Shown in pieces: positions 18,015-26,707 of a stretch of DNA of 64,000 nt. Where the stretch lies: positions 1,090,565 through 1,154,564 of the forward strand of contig NZ_JRYR02000001.1 of the NCBI RefSeq assembly GCF_000807855.2, read 5' to 3'. A program made the translations under genes and the position numbers. The notes beneath the pieces are model-generated. The model had not been told where the DNA came from. It was given only the letters and a program-made list of their open reading frames with translations, and made no database searches. Each line of letters starts with the position of its first letter. Positions within the stretch are counted from its first letter, which is position 1. This stretch comes from Flammeovirga pacifica. GTDB lineage: Bacteria > Bacteroidota > Bacteroidia > Cytophagales > Flammeovirgaceae.

Positions 18015-18140
18015 CACGTACTAGCTCTGCACATCATCATGAAATGTATTACACGTACTAGCTCTGTTATCATTTCATCAAATAAAATTATTCATAAATC
18101 TCTTATGTGACAGCACTAGCGTAAGAGTGTAAAAAGTGCT
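18015..18140 (+). promoter_or_regulatory. Structured rpsA leader with 15-bp direct repeats
   Basis: The leader holds two identical copies of CACGTACTAGCTCTG (18015-18029 and 18052-18066), 37 bases apart. ATGAAATG (18039-18046) and CATTTCAT (18071-18078) can pair and display the second copy in a loop. AGCACT (18112-18117) and AGTGCT (18135-18140) can pair 10 bases before the rpsA start. Ribosomal protein S1 represses its own translation in Escherichia coli; a similar autogenous site is a reasonable inference here. Confidence 0.5.
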
Positions 18141-18150
18141 CATATTTATT

Positions 18151-19923
18151 ATGTCAGAACAATCACAAGACTTCAACTGGGAAGAGTTTGAGAACTCTCA
18201 ATCAGCATTCGGCGACGGTTACACAGCTGCTGAAAAAGAAGAAATGTTAAAAATGTACGAAGGTACATTGAACCAACTGAACGAACAAGAGGTTGTAAAA
18301 GCTATCGTAGTTTCAATCACTGATCGTGACGTAGTTTTGAACATTGGTTTCAAATCTGATGGATTGGTTCCTTCAAACGAATTCCGTGACACTCCAGACC
18401 TAAAAGTAGGTGATGAAGTTGAGGTATTTGTTGAGCAACAAGAAGACAATCATGGTCAACTTGTTCTTTCTAGAAGAAAAGCTAAAATCGTTCGTGCTTG
18501 GGAGAATATCCAAAGTGCTTTGGATAACGACGAAGTTATCGAAGGTGTTATCAAGCGTAGAACTAAAGGTGGTCTTATCACTGATATCTTTGGAATCGAG
18601 GCATTCTTGCCAGGTTCTCAAATTGATGTGAAGCCTATCCGTGACTTCGACGTATTTGTAGGTAAGAAGATGGAATTGAAAGTGGTTAAAATCAACCACG
18701 CAAATGATAACGTTGTTGTTTCTCATAAGATCCTTATCGAGAAGGATTTGGAAGAGCAAAAACAACGCATCTTGAACAACCTAGAAAGAGGTCAAATCTT
18801 GGAAGGTGTGATCAAAAACATGACAAACTTCGGTGTATTCATCGATTTAGGTGGTGTAGATGGTCTTCTTCACATTACAGACATCTCTTGGGGTCGTATT
18901 TCTCATCCAGAGGAAGTATTGCAGCTTGACCAAAAAGTTAACGTTGTTGTACTTGACTTTGATGATGACAAGAAACGTATCTCATTAGGTATGAAACAAC
19001 TTACTTCTCATCCTTGGGATTCTCTTGGTGAAGATGTTGAAGTTGGAGCTAAAGTTAAAGGTAAAATCGTTAACGTTGCTGACTACGGTGCGTTCTTAGA
19101 AATCATGCCTGGTGTTGAAGGTTTGATTCACGTATCTGAAATGTCATGGTCACAGCACTTACGTAACCCTCAAGACTTCATCAAAGTTGGTGACGAAATC
19201 GAGGCTGTAGTGTTAACTATCGACAGAGAAGAGCGTAAGATGTCACTTGGTATCAAGCAATTGACTGAAGACCCTTGGACTAAGCAAGATTTATTAGACA
19301 AGTATGCAGTAAGCACTAAACACACTGGTGTTGTTCGTAACTTGACTAACTTTGGTTTATTCTTAGAATTAGAAGAAGGTATTGACGGTCTTGTACACGT
19401 TTCTGATCTTTCTTGGACTAAGAAAATCAAGCACCCATCTGAGTTCATCAAACAAGGCGAAAAACTTGAAGTTATCGTTCTTGAAATCAACCCAGAAGAG
19501 CGTCGTCTTGCTTTAGGTCATAAGCAACTTGAAGAGAACCCTTGGGAACACTTCGAAACTGTATTTACTCCTGATTCAGAGCATAAAGGTACTATCATCT
19601 CTAAATCTGATAAAGGTGCAGTAATCGAACTTCCTTACGGTATCGAAGGTTTCGCTATGGCGAAAAACTTGAAGAAAGAAGACGGTTCTACTCCTGAAAC
19701 TGGAGAGTCATTAGACTTCAAAGTTTTAGAATTCTCGAAAGATGATAAGAGAATCTTACTTTCTCACTTACACACTTATGCTGAGGTTGCTGCTCCTGTA
19801 AAGAAAGCTGCTCCTAAGAAAGGTGGTAAAGCTCAAGCTGGATCAAACGAAGAAGCTACAACTTCTTTAGGTGATTTAGATGCTTTAGCTAACTTGAAAC
19901 AACAACTTAAAGACAAAAAATAA
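18151..19923 (+). CDS. rpsA: 30S ribosomal protein S1
   Basis: A 590-residue ribosomal protein S1, which binds mRNA leaders and helps them dock on the 30S subunit. Six S1 OB-fold repeats start near residues 45, 125, 213, 297, 386 and 473; repeats 3-5 are the most canonical (GVIKNMTNFGVFIDLGGVDG, GKIVNVADYGAFLEI, GVVRNLTNFGLFLEL). The C-terminus is an Ala/Lys-rich tail (AAPVKKAAPKKGGKAQ) and a short acidic/helical end. The ATG at 18151 gives MSEQSQDFNWEEF; the longer frame begins with GTG at 18136, inside the leader hairpin, and is rejected. Codon choice (many AAC, ATC, CGT) differs from neighbours and fits high expression. Confidence 0.97.
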   Translation: MSEQSQDFNWEEFENSQSAFGDGYTAAEKEEMLKMYEGTLNQLNEQEVVKAIVVSITDRDVVLNIGFKSDGLVPSNEFRDTPDLKVGDEVEVFVEQQEDNHGQLVLSRRKAKIVRAWENIQSALDNDEVIEGVIKRRTKGGLITDIFGIEAFLPGSQIDVKPIRDFDVFVGKKMELKVVKINHANDNVVVSHKILIEKDLEEQKQRILNNLERGQILEGVIKNMTNFGVFIDLGGVDGLLHITDISWGRISHPEEVLQLDQKVNVVVLDFDDDKKRISLGMKQLTSHPWDSLGEDVEVGAKVKGKIVNVADYGAFLEIMPGVEGLIHVSEMSWSQHLRNPQDFIKVGDEIEAVVLTIDREERKMSLGIKQLTEDPWTKQDLLDKYAVSTKHTGVVRNLTNFGLFLELEEGIDGLVHVSDLSWTKKIKHPSEFIKQGEKLEVIVLEINPEERRLALGHKQLEENPWEHFETVFTPDSEHKGTIISKSDKGAVIELPYGIEGFAMAKNLKKEDGSTPETGESLDFKVLEFSKDDKRILLSHLHTYAEVAAPVKKAAPKKGGKAQAGSNEEATTSLGDLDALANLKQQLKDKK

Positions 19924-19959
19924 TCGAAAGATTAAGTCTTAAAGTTTAAGAATACAGGT

Positions 19960-19991
19960 ACGCCCTCCTATTAATTTAGGAGGGCGTTTTT
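19960..19991 (+). terminator. rpsA terminator
   Basis: An 11-bp perfect GC-rich stem (19960-19970 with 19977-19987, arm ACGCCCTCCTA) is followed by a T-rich tail. Confidence 0.9.
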
Positions 19992-20433
19992 ATTATATAG
20001 ACTTTTTACTAATATGGTATGTTAATTCAATATTAAGGTTGCGTATATTTAATCTTGTTAACCTATACTATTACACTGAATACCAATACCTTACATTGTT
20101 TTATCAAAAACATTTCAAAAAGAAATTTTTTGTTTTGTTATAAGATAATAGTTTTGCGCTAAGATTATTTAAGTTATTTAAAGTTTTGGACTCTTATTAT
20201 TAAGTCAGTTTAAGACTATATCGAACACAGAAACATATAAACATTTAATAAATAGGACTTTACGTATTTGTATTTGATTTATACAAAGAAGTATTTAAGA
20301 AGATTTTACATTAAGTATCAATTTTAAAGTAGTAATCAACCCTATTTTTTATATTAGTTTTAATTAAGAATTCATTAACACTTTTGTAAATAAATAATCT
20401 ATTCATTATAACTCTTTTATCTTATTTCAATTT
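19992..20433. other. Non-coding region between rpsA and the second TonB receptor
   Basis: About 440 bp, strongly AT-rich, with no credible reading frame. An exact TAnnTTTG match (TAGTTTTG, 20149-20156) occurs 280 bases before the receptor start and would imply a long leader. I see no strong hairpin or riboswitch signature. Confidence 0.5.
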
Positions 20434-23001
20434 ATGAAAAAGACAATTTTGTTGCTTCTTAGTGTACTCCTTTCAATCACTACTTTTGCACAAGAAGCTA
20501 CCACAATCATTAAAGGTATCGTCATTGAAAAAGAAGTTAACCAACCTGTAATTGGTGCTTCAATTGTAATCAAAGGCACTACTGTAGGAACGACCACTGA
20601 TTTTGATGGTAACTTTAGTTTAAAAACATCAAAAACAGGAACGGTGACCTTAGACATTTCATTTGTTGGTTTACAAACAATAGAAATGGAAGTAGATTTA
20701 AATGGTTCTACAATTGATCTTGGTGATCAACTCATGGAATCAGATGCTATTGGTTTAGCTGAAGTAGAAATTATTGCATCAGTTGCTGTTGACAGAAAAA
20801 CACCAGTTGCTGTATCTACTTTGAAACCAGAAGTTTTAGAAGAAAAATTAGGATCTCAAGAATTTCCTGAAATTCTAAAATCAACTCCAGGTGTTTATGC
20901 CACTAAATCAGGTGGTGGATATGGTGACTCAAGAATTAACCTTAGAGGTTTTTCTTCTGAAAACATTGCAGTAATGATTAATGGTGTACCCGTTAACGAC
21001 ATGGAGAATGGTTCGGTATATTGGTCTAACTGGGCTGGTTTATCTGATGTAACTCGTAGTATGCAAGTACAACGTGGTTTAGGTGCTTCTAAAGTAGCTG
21101 TTCCTTCTGTTGGTGGTACTATCAATATCCTTACAAAAACAACAGATGTTAAAAAAGGAGGAAACGTGATGTATGCTATTGGTAACAATGGTTATAATAA
21201 ATTAAGTTTCACTGCATCAACAGGTCAAACTGAAAATGGTTGGGCTGTCACTCTTTCTGGTTCAAAAACAGAAGGTAATGGCTTTGTTGATGGAACATCA
21301 TTCATTGGTTATTCATACTTTGCCAATATCTCTAAGCAAATCAATGCTTCTCATCAATTATCATTTACTGCTTTTGGTGCTCCGCAATGGCACGGACAAA
21401 GAAGAAATAAAATGAATCTAGCAGAATACAAAGCTTCTGGTAGAGGATTAAAGTACAATGGAGACTGGGGTTACAAGAATGGTCAAGAATACCACGTTTC
21501 TAGAAATTACTACCATAAACCTCAAATCTCATTGAATTGGTTCTGGAATATCAATGATAAGATGGATTTAGCTACTGTTATTTATTCTTCATTCGGACAA
21601 GGTGGTGGATCTGGTAGTGCAGGTGTAGATAAGTTCTCTCCTTCATTCAGTAATCCATACAGAAAAGACGGTCTTATCGATTTTGATAGAATCGTTGATG
21701 AAAACGATGCAAGAGGTAGACAAGGTTCTGAAACTATCTTAAGAAATTCAGTAAACAATCACTCTTGGTACGGTGGTTTATCTACCTTAACAAATCAATT
21801 ATCTGATAAATTAACTTTAACAACGGGTCTTGACATCAGATATTATGAAGGAAATCATTACAGAGAAGTTAAAGACTTATTAGGTGGTCAATTCTATTTT
21901 GATCCATCTGTAGGAGGTGCTGAACCTGGTGCTGTAGGCGCTGAGAGAAGAGCTGTTAAAGTTGGTGATAAAATCCAATACAATAATGATGGTAATGTTT
22001 GGTGGCAAGGTGTTAATGCTCAATTAGAGTATTCTGATGATAAATTATCAGGGTTCGTATCTTTAGCAGCCTCTAATCAATCTTTTAGAAGAATTGATTA
22101 TTTCCAATATAGACCAGAAAATCAAGCAACTGATTGGCAAAATTATTTTGGATATAATGTAAAAGGTGGTGCTAACTATAATATTGATTCTCGTCACAAT
22201 GTATTTGCTAATGCAGGGTATTTCTCAAGACAACCATTCTTTAATTCAGTTTGGCCAACTTTCAACAACAATACTAACGAAGGTGTTGTAAATGAAAAAG
22301 CCTTGAGTTTTGAAGTAGGATATGGTTATAGAAGTAAAATAATCTCTGGTAACGTTAACTTATACCATACGACATGGAAAGATAAATTCTACAGAGCTTC
22401 AGTAAGGCCTGACGGTTCATCTGTATCTTACTCAGCTAACATTCCTGGTATTGATGCGGTTCACTCAGGAATTGAGTTAGATTTCGTTATCAGACCAAAT
22501 GATAAATTAAACATCACTGGTATGTTATCTATTGGTGATTGGAAATGGGATAAAAACGTTTTAGATGTTCCTGTCCTAGATGATACACAACAAGTGATTG
22601 GTACTGTTGATGTTTATGCAGAAGGTATTCGTGTTGGAGATGCAGCACAAACAACCGCAGCTTTAGGTATTAACTATATGATTATTGGTGGTTTAAAAAT
22701 TGGTGCTGACTGGAATTTATATGATAGATTATACGCTGACTTCAATGTAACTCAATTAAATAGTCCTGAAAGTAGTGTTGATGCTTGGCAAGTACCTACT
22801 TATAATTTATTTGATTTAAACTGTAGCTATAGATTCCCTATGGGACCTTTTAATGCTACATTTATTACTAAAGTAAATAACGTATTTAATGTAGAATATG
22901 TATCTGATGCATTTGATGGAGCAACTCATGATTTCCAAAGTGCACAAGTATTCTATGGTGCAGGTACTACTTGGTCTACATCATTAAAAGTTCAATTCTA
23001 A
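20434..23001 (+). CDS. TonB-dependent receptor with carboxypeptidase-regulatory-like N-terminal domain
   Basis: An 855-residue outer-membrane receptor. A signal peptide (about 1-19, ending TTFA before Q20) precedes the regulatory beta-sandwich (TTIIKGIVIEKEVNQPVIGASIVIKGTTVGTTTDFDG), the plug (about 120-235, with STPGVYATKSGGGYGDSRINLRGF and VQRGLGASKVAVPSVGGTINI) and a barrel ending in SLKVQF. It is followed 22 bases later by a small lipoprotein gene, which suggests a receptor/lipoprotein unit analogous to SusC/SusD but with an unrelated, much smaller partner. The substrate is unknown; no polysaccharide-degrading enzyme or metal regulator lies nearby. Confidence 0.92.
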   Translation: MKKTILLLLSVLLSITTFAQEATTIIKGIVIEKEVNQPVIGASIVIKGTTVGTTTDFDGNFSLKTSKTGTVTLDISFVGLQTIEMEVDLNGSTIDLGDQLMESDAIGLAEVEIIASVAVDRKTPVAVSTLKPEVLEEKLGSQEFPEILKSTPGVYATKSGGGYGDSRINLRGFSSENIAVMINGVPVNDMENGSVYWSNWAGLSDVTRSMQVQRGLGASKVAVPSVGGTINILTKTTDVKKGGNVMYAIGNNGYNKLSFTASTGQTENGWAVTLSGSKTEGNGFVDGTSFIGYSYFANISKQINASHQLSFTAFGAPQWHGQRRNKMNLAEYKASGRGLKYNGDWGYKNGQEYHVSRNYYHKPQISLNWFWNINDKMDLATVIYSSFGQGGGSGSAGVDKFSPSFSNPYRKDGLIDFDRIVDENDARGRQGSETILRNSVNNHSWYGGLSTLTNQLSDKLTLTTGLDIRYYEGNHYREVKDLLGGQFYFDPSVGGAEPGAVGAERRAVKVGDKIQYNNDGNVWWQGVNAQLEYSDDKLSGFVSLAASNQSFRRIDYFQYRPENQATDWQNYFGYNVKGGANYNIDSRHNVFANAGYFSRQPFFNSVWPTFNNNTNEGVVNEKALSFEVGYGYRSKIISGNVNLYHTTWKDKFYRASVRPDGSSVSYSANIPGIDAVHSGIELDFVIRPNDKLNITGMLSIGDWKWDKNVLDVPVLDDTQQVIGTVDVYAEGIRVGDAAQTTAALGINYMIIGGLKIGADWNLYDRLYADFNVTQLNSPESSVDAWQVPTYNLFDLNCSYRFPMGPFNATFITKVNNVFNVEYVSDAFDGATHDFQSAQVFYGAGTTWSTSLKVQF

Positions 23002-23023
23002 TTAGAGATAACATTTTTCAAAA

Positions 23024-23662
23024 ATGAAAAACTATTTTAAAAGTATATTTTTAGGTCTTTTCGTCTTAATTGGAGCATTTTCTTGTGACCCCTTAAAAGA
23101 TATTAGAGATCAAATAGGAAATGGCGTTGCCCCTACTATAATTGATTATGAATTATTAGAGGGTGATTATGAATTATCATGTAATCCTAATGTTGTTAGG
23201 TTTGGTTCTTTTTCTGATCAAAATCTACCTCAAGATGACACATGTGGATTAGCTCAAATCATTAACCAAAAGTTTTTTGGAACGGATGGTGATATCATGA
23301 ATGCTACATATAAGTTTTATACTGGTCCTATAAGAGGGACTGTAGATACTGTAAGTGCATTAAAATGGAAATCAGAATATAATGCTTGGGAGATTTCTCC
23401 TGTTTACACATTTACTGTTACAGAGGATGCTCACGTACATGAATACACATTGACTGACGCTGATTACGCCTCTCAAGGTGAAAGTTACCCTAACTTTGAC
23501 TCTAGAGGTAATACGCAAGAAGATGTAGATCAGAAAATTGCTAATATTTTGAATTCTCAAACTGAGTTTGAAATTAAAGAAGGTGATGTTGTAAAGGTCA
23601 ATTATGCTACTTATCCAGCTAATACCTATCCTTCACCAAGGAATTACAAAGCTTCATTGTAG
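23024..23662 (+). CDS. Small lipoprotein of unknown function next to a TonB receptor
   Basis: A 212-residue lipoprotein. The signal peptide ends in the lipobox GAFSC (Cys21), followed by DPLKDIRDQI. I do not recognise a named family. The mature part is acidic and rich in beta-prone segments (YELLEGDYELS, YKFYTGPIRGTVDTV, YTFTVTEDAHVHEYTLTDADY) and has two further cysteines (in ELSCNPN and DDTCGL). The gene is 22 bases downstream of the receptor and shares its terminator, so it is probably a surface partner that captures the same substrate. Confidence 0.75.
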   Translation: MKNYFKSIFLGLFVLIGAFSCDPLKDIRDQIGNGVAPTIIDYELLEGDYELSCNPNVVRFGSFSDQNLPQDDTCGLAQIINQKFFGTDGDIMNATYKFYTGPIRGTVDTVSALKWKSEYNAWEISPVYTFTVTEDAHVHEYTLTDADYASQGESYPNFDSRGNTQEDVDQKIANILNSQTEFEIKEGDVVKVNYATYPANTYPSPRNYKASL

Positions 23663-23678
23663 ATATACAAAATACATA

Positions 23679-23715
23679 AAAAGGGTTGATCATGAATGAT
23701 CAACCCTTTTTTGTT
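23679..23715 (+). terminator. Terminator of the second TonB receptor operon
   Basis: A 14-bp perfect stem (23679-23692 with 23697-23710, arm AAAAGGGTTGATCA), a 4-base loop and a T run. Confidence 0.9.
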
Positions 23716-23743
23716 TTAATGGAATGATGAAATTCCTAAATAG

Positions 23744-24391
23744 TTATTTTTTTCTAACTGTCTTCATGTTTTGTAATTGTATCATTCTTATCCCTGCTAA
23801 GCTTCCAAAAACTGATACACAAATAAAGAATGGAGGCATTAAATTTCTTAATACTTGTTTTCCATATGCTACAGTCATATAAATAATAACAACAAAAAAG
23901 CATAAAGTAAATACCCCAAATCCCATCACAGCATACTTAGAAAGGACTTTTTCTTTATTTAATAGTGTTTTATTTTTTATTATTTCTTTAAACGAATTCA
24001 AGAAATCATCATAGTTTTCTTGTACTAACTTTGATTTTTTGGGGGGATGAAATAAAAATTTTGAGTTACTGAACTTTATAAATAATGGAGACCTATCCCC
24101 TGACATGATTGATTGTTTTCTAAATTCAAATAAATCAAGGTCACTAAACTTATGTACTTCACCATTTACTGAAATAGTATTTTCATCCATTTCAATGACA
24201 TATTCTACCCAATGAATTTTCTGATAATTTAAATAATAATATATACACAATAGTATGATAATAAATAACATAATTAAAGTATAAAAATTTAAACCATACA
24301 TGAGTGGAAAATACAAACTTATACAGTTCATAAATATTAAAAAATAAGCCACAGCCATGGGGTGTTTTATCGAATGAAATTTGAAAGTCAT
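23744..24391 (-). CDS. Uncharacterised membrane protein with four predicted helices
   Basis: A 215-residue protein that I cannot assign to a family. Hydrophobic segments lie near residues 12-30, 35-53, 150-172 and 182-202. Between the second and third is a soluble stretch of about 95 residues with the pattern YVIEMDENTISVNGEVHKFSDLDLFEFRKQS, which resembles the bacterial PH-like domains seen in other small membrane proteins. The C-terminus is basic (KTVRKK). It is isolated between the TonB receptor operon and the methylmalonyl-CoA mutase genes. Confidence 0.65.
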   Translation of the reverse strand: MTFKFHSIKHPMAVAYFLIFMNCISLYFPLMYGLNFYTLIMLFIIILLCIYYYLNYQKIHWVEYVIEMDENTISVNGEVHKFSDLDLFEFRKQSIMSGDRSPLFIKFSNSKFLFHPPKKSKLVQENYDDFLNSFKEIIKNKTLLNKEKVLSKYAVMGFGVFTLCFFVVIIYMTVAYGKQVLRNLMPPFFICVSVFGSLAGIRMIQLQNMKTVRKK

Positions 24392-24456
24392 TTTGAGAGA
24401 AATATTTAGTTAGGGATTAAAGAGATAAATAGTTTATAATATTGACATCAAATTTA

Positions 24457-24493
24457 TAAAAAAAAGGGATGCCACAAAATTTGCGACATCCCT
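24457..24493 (-). terminator. Terminator of the mutAB operon
   Basis: Read on the minus strand, a stem based on AGGGATG/CATCCCT (24487-24493 with 24465-24471), extended by inner pairs, is followed by eight T residues, 40 bases past the mutB stop. Confidence 0.82.
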
Positions 24494-24532
24494 AATAGGT
24501 ACAAAAATTAGAGTAATCTTTGTACTAATTAT

Positions 24533-26680
24533 CTATTTTGTAATTGGTTCTTCTTCTAATAATAGTTGAAGAACAGTTTTAGCTGAATAAGGAACTCTTG
24601 TGCCAGGTCCAAAAATAGCGGCTACACCGTTATCATATAAGAACTGATAATCCTGTTCTGGAATTACACCACCAGCAAACACTAAAATATCCTCTCTTCC
24701 AAGACGTTTTAATTCTTCAATTAAACTTGGGATAAGTGTTTTATGACCTGCAGCTAATGATGACGCACCTACACAGTCCACATCATTCTCAGCAGCTTGT
24801 CTTGCTACTTCTTCAGGTGTTTGGAATAATGGTCCCATATCAACATCAAAACCAATGTCAGCAAATGAAGTTGCAATAACTTTTGCTCCACGGTCATGAC
24901 CATCTTGTCCCATTTTTGCTATCATTACTCTTGGACGTTTACCCTCCAATTTCTCGAATTTATTCGCTAAATCTTTCGCTTCAGCAAAAGCTTTATCACC
25001 AGCTACCTCATGAGAGTAAACTCCAGAAATGTTTCTGATTGTTGCTTTGTATCTACCGAAATCTTTTTCCATAGCATCTGAAATTTCACCAAGAGATGCT
25101 CTACATTTAGCGGCTTCAACAGCCAACTCAAGAAGGTTACCCTCTCCTGTTGCTGCTGCTTTTTCAATGGCTAATAAAGCTGCTTCACATTTAGCTTGAT
25201 CTCTATTTTCTCTTAATGCTTTTAAGCCTGCAATTTGACCGTCTCTTACCGCTGTGTTATCGATTTCAAGAACGTCAATTTCAGTTTTCTCATCAGCAAG
25301 GTATTTATTTACACCAACAATAGTATCTTGACCTGAGTCAATTCTAGCTTGTTTTCTTGCTGATGCTTCCTCAATACGCATTTTAGGAATACCTTTTTCA
25401 ATCGCTTTAGCGATACCGCCATGCTCTTCTACTTCTTCGATAAGTTTCCAAGCTTTTTGAGCGATTTCATTTGTCAAGTATTCTACATAGTGAGAACCTG
25501 CCCATGGGTCAATTACCTTACAAACATTAGTCTCATCTTGGATATAAAGCTGAGTATTTCTAGCAATACGAGCTGAGAAGTCTGTTGGTAATGCAATTGC
25601 TTCATCCAATGCATTGGTGTGAAGTGATTGAGTATGACCTAGTGCAGCACCCATTGCTTCGATTGCAGTTCTTGCAACGTTATTGAATGGATCTTGTTCT
25701 GATAATGACCAACCTGATGTTTGAGAGTGAGTTCTCAAGGCCATTGATTTAGGATTCTTTGGTCCGAATTGTTTAACAATCTTAGCCCAAAGCATACGTC
25801 CAGCACGCATTTTAGCGATCTCCATGAAATGGTTCATACCAATTGCCCAGAAGAACGATAAACGTGGTGCGAAATCGTCAATATCTAAACCTGCAGCTAT
25901 ACCTGCACGAATATATTCTAAACCATCTGCTAATGTATAAGCTAACTCAATATCTGCAGTTGCCCCTGCTTCTTGCATGTGGTAACCAGAAATAGAGATA
26001 GAGTTATATTTCGGCATGTTCTTAGAAGTATAAGAGAAAATATCCGAAATGATTCTCATTGATGGTTTTGGTGGGTAAATGTAAGTGTTACGTACCATGA
26101 ATTCTTTAAGAATATCATTTTGGATTGTACCACTTAATTTATCTTTTGAAACACCTGATTCTTCAGCCGCTACAATGTAGAAAGCCAATACAGGAATTAC
26201 AGCACCATTCATTGTCATTGATACTGACATTTTATCCAATGGAATGTCATTGAATAAAACTTTCATATCTTCAACAGAATCAATAGCAACACCTGCTTTA
26301 CCAACATCACCTACTACTCTTGGGTGATCTGAATCATACCCACGGTGCGTTGCTAAATCAAATGCTACAGATAAACCTTTTTGACCTGCTGCTAAGTTTC
26401 TCTTATAGAAGGCATTTGACTCTTCAGCTGTAGAGAAACCTGCATATTGACGAATTGTCCAAGGTCTTAAAGCGTACATTGCAGAATAAGGACCTCTTAA
26501 GAAAGGAGGTAAACCCGCTGCAAAATTTAGGTGTTCAGCAGTAGAATAATCTTCTTCCTGAAAACCTTTTTTAACTGGAATACCTTCAGCAGTAATCCAT
26601 TTATTTTGTTCTTCCACTAACTTTTCTGGTGAAGTTAGTTGGATATTATTTAGATCTATTTTTGAAAAATCTGGTTTCAT
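24533..26680 (-). CDS. mutB: Methylmalonyl-CoA mutase, large catalytic subunit
   Basis: A 715-residue adenosylcobalamin enzyme that interconverts succinyl-CoA and (R)-methylmalonyl-CoA. The N-terminal barrel shows [49 protein letters not shown] and the substrate-site [13 protein letters not shown]. The C-terminal cobalamin domain carries the base-off DxHxxG motif in [13 protein letters not shown] (near residues 590-602), then [14 protein letters not shown] and FAGGVIP. The start is set at the ATG at 26680 (MKPDFSK); the longer frame begins with TTG at 26689. The gene follows mutA by 27 bases in the same transcript, and the MeaB chaperone gene lies about 7 kb away. Confidence 0.97.
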   Translation of the reverse strand: MKPDFSKIDLNNIQLTSPEKLVEEQNKWITAEGIPVKKGFQEEDYSTAEHLNFAAGLPPFLRGPYSAMYALRPWTIRQYAGFSTAEESNAFYKRNLAAGQKGLSVAFDLATHRGYDSDHPRVVGDVGKAGVAIDSVEDMKVLFNDIPLDKMSVSMTMNGAVIPVLAFYIVAAEESGVSKDKLSGTIQNDILKEFMVRNTYIYPPKPSMRIISDIFSYTSKNMPKYNSISISGYHMQEAGATADIELAYTLADGLEYIRAGIAAGLDIDDFAPRLSFFWAIGMNHFMEIAKMRAGRMLWAKIVKQFGPKNPKSMALRTHSQTSGWSLSEQDPFNNVARTAIEAMGAALGHTQSLHTNALDEAIALPTDFSARIARNTQLYIQDETNVCKVIDPWAGSHYVEYLTNEIAQKAWKLIEEVEEHGGIAKAIEKGIPKMRIEEASARKQARIDSGQDTIVGVNKYLADEKTEIDVLEIDNTAVRDGQIAGLKALRENRDQAKCEAALLAIEKAAATGEGNLLELAVEAAKCRASLGEISDAMEKDFGRYKATIRNISGVYSHEVAGDKAFAEAKDLANKFEKLEGKRPRVMIAKMGQDGHDRGAKVIATSFADIGFDVDMGPLFQTPEEVARQAAENDVDCVGASSLAAGHKTLIPSLIEELKRLGREDILVFAGGVIPEQDYQFLYDNGVAAIFGPGTRVPYSAKTVLQLLLEEEPITK

Positions 26681-26707
26681 TTTCTTCAATTTTTGTCACC
26701 CATGTAA

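Noticed and set aside
18136-18150. Longer rpsA frame starting with GTG
   Set aside because: The extra five codons lie in the leader hairpin; the ATG at 18151 gives the normal N-terminus.
20149-20156. TAGTTTTG as promoter of the second TonB receptor
   Set aside because: Exact -7 match but 280 bases from the start codon and with no upstream element at the right distance; kept only as a remark in the gap entry.
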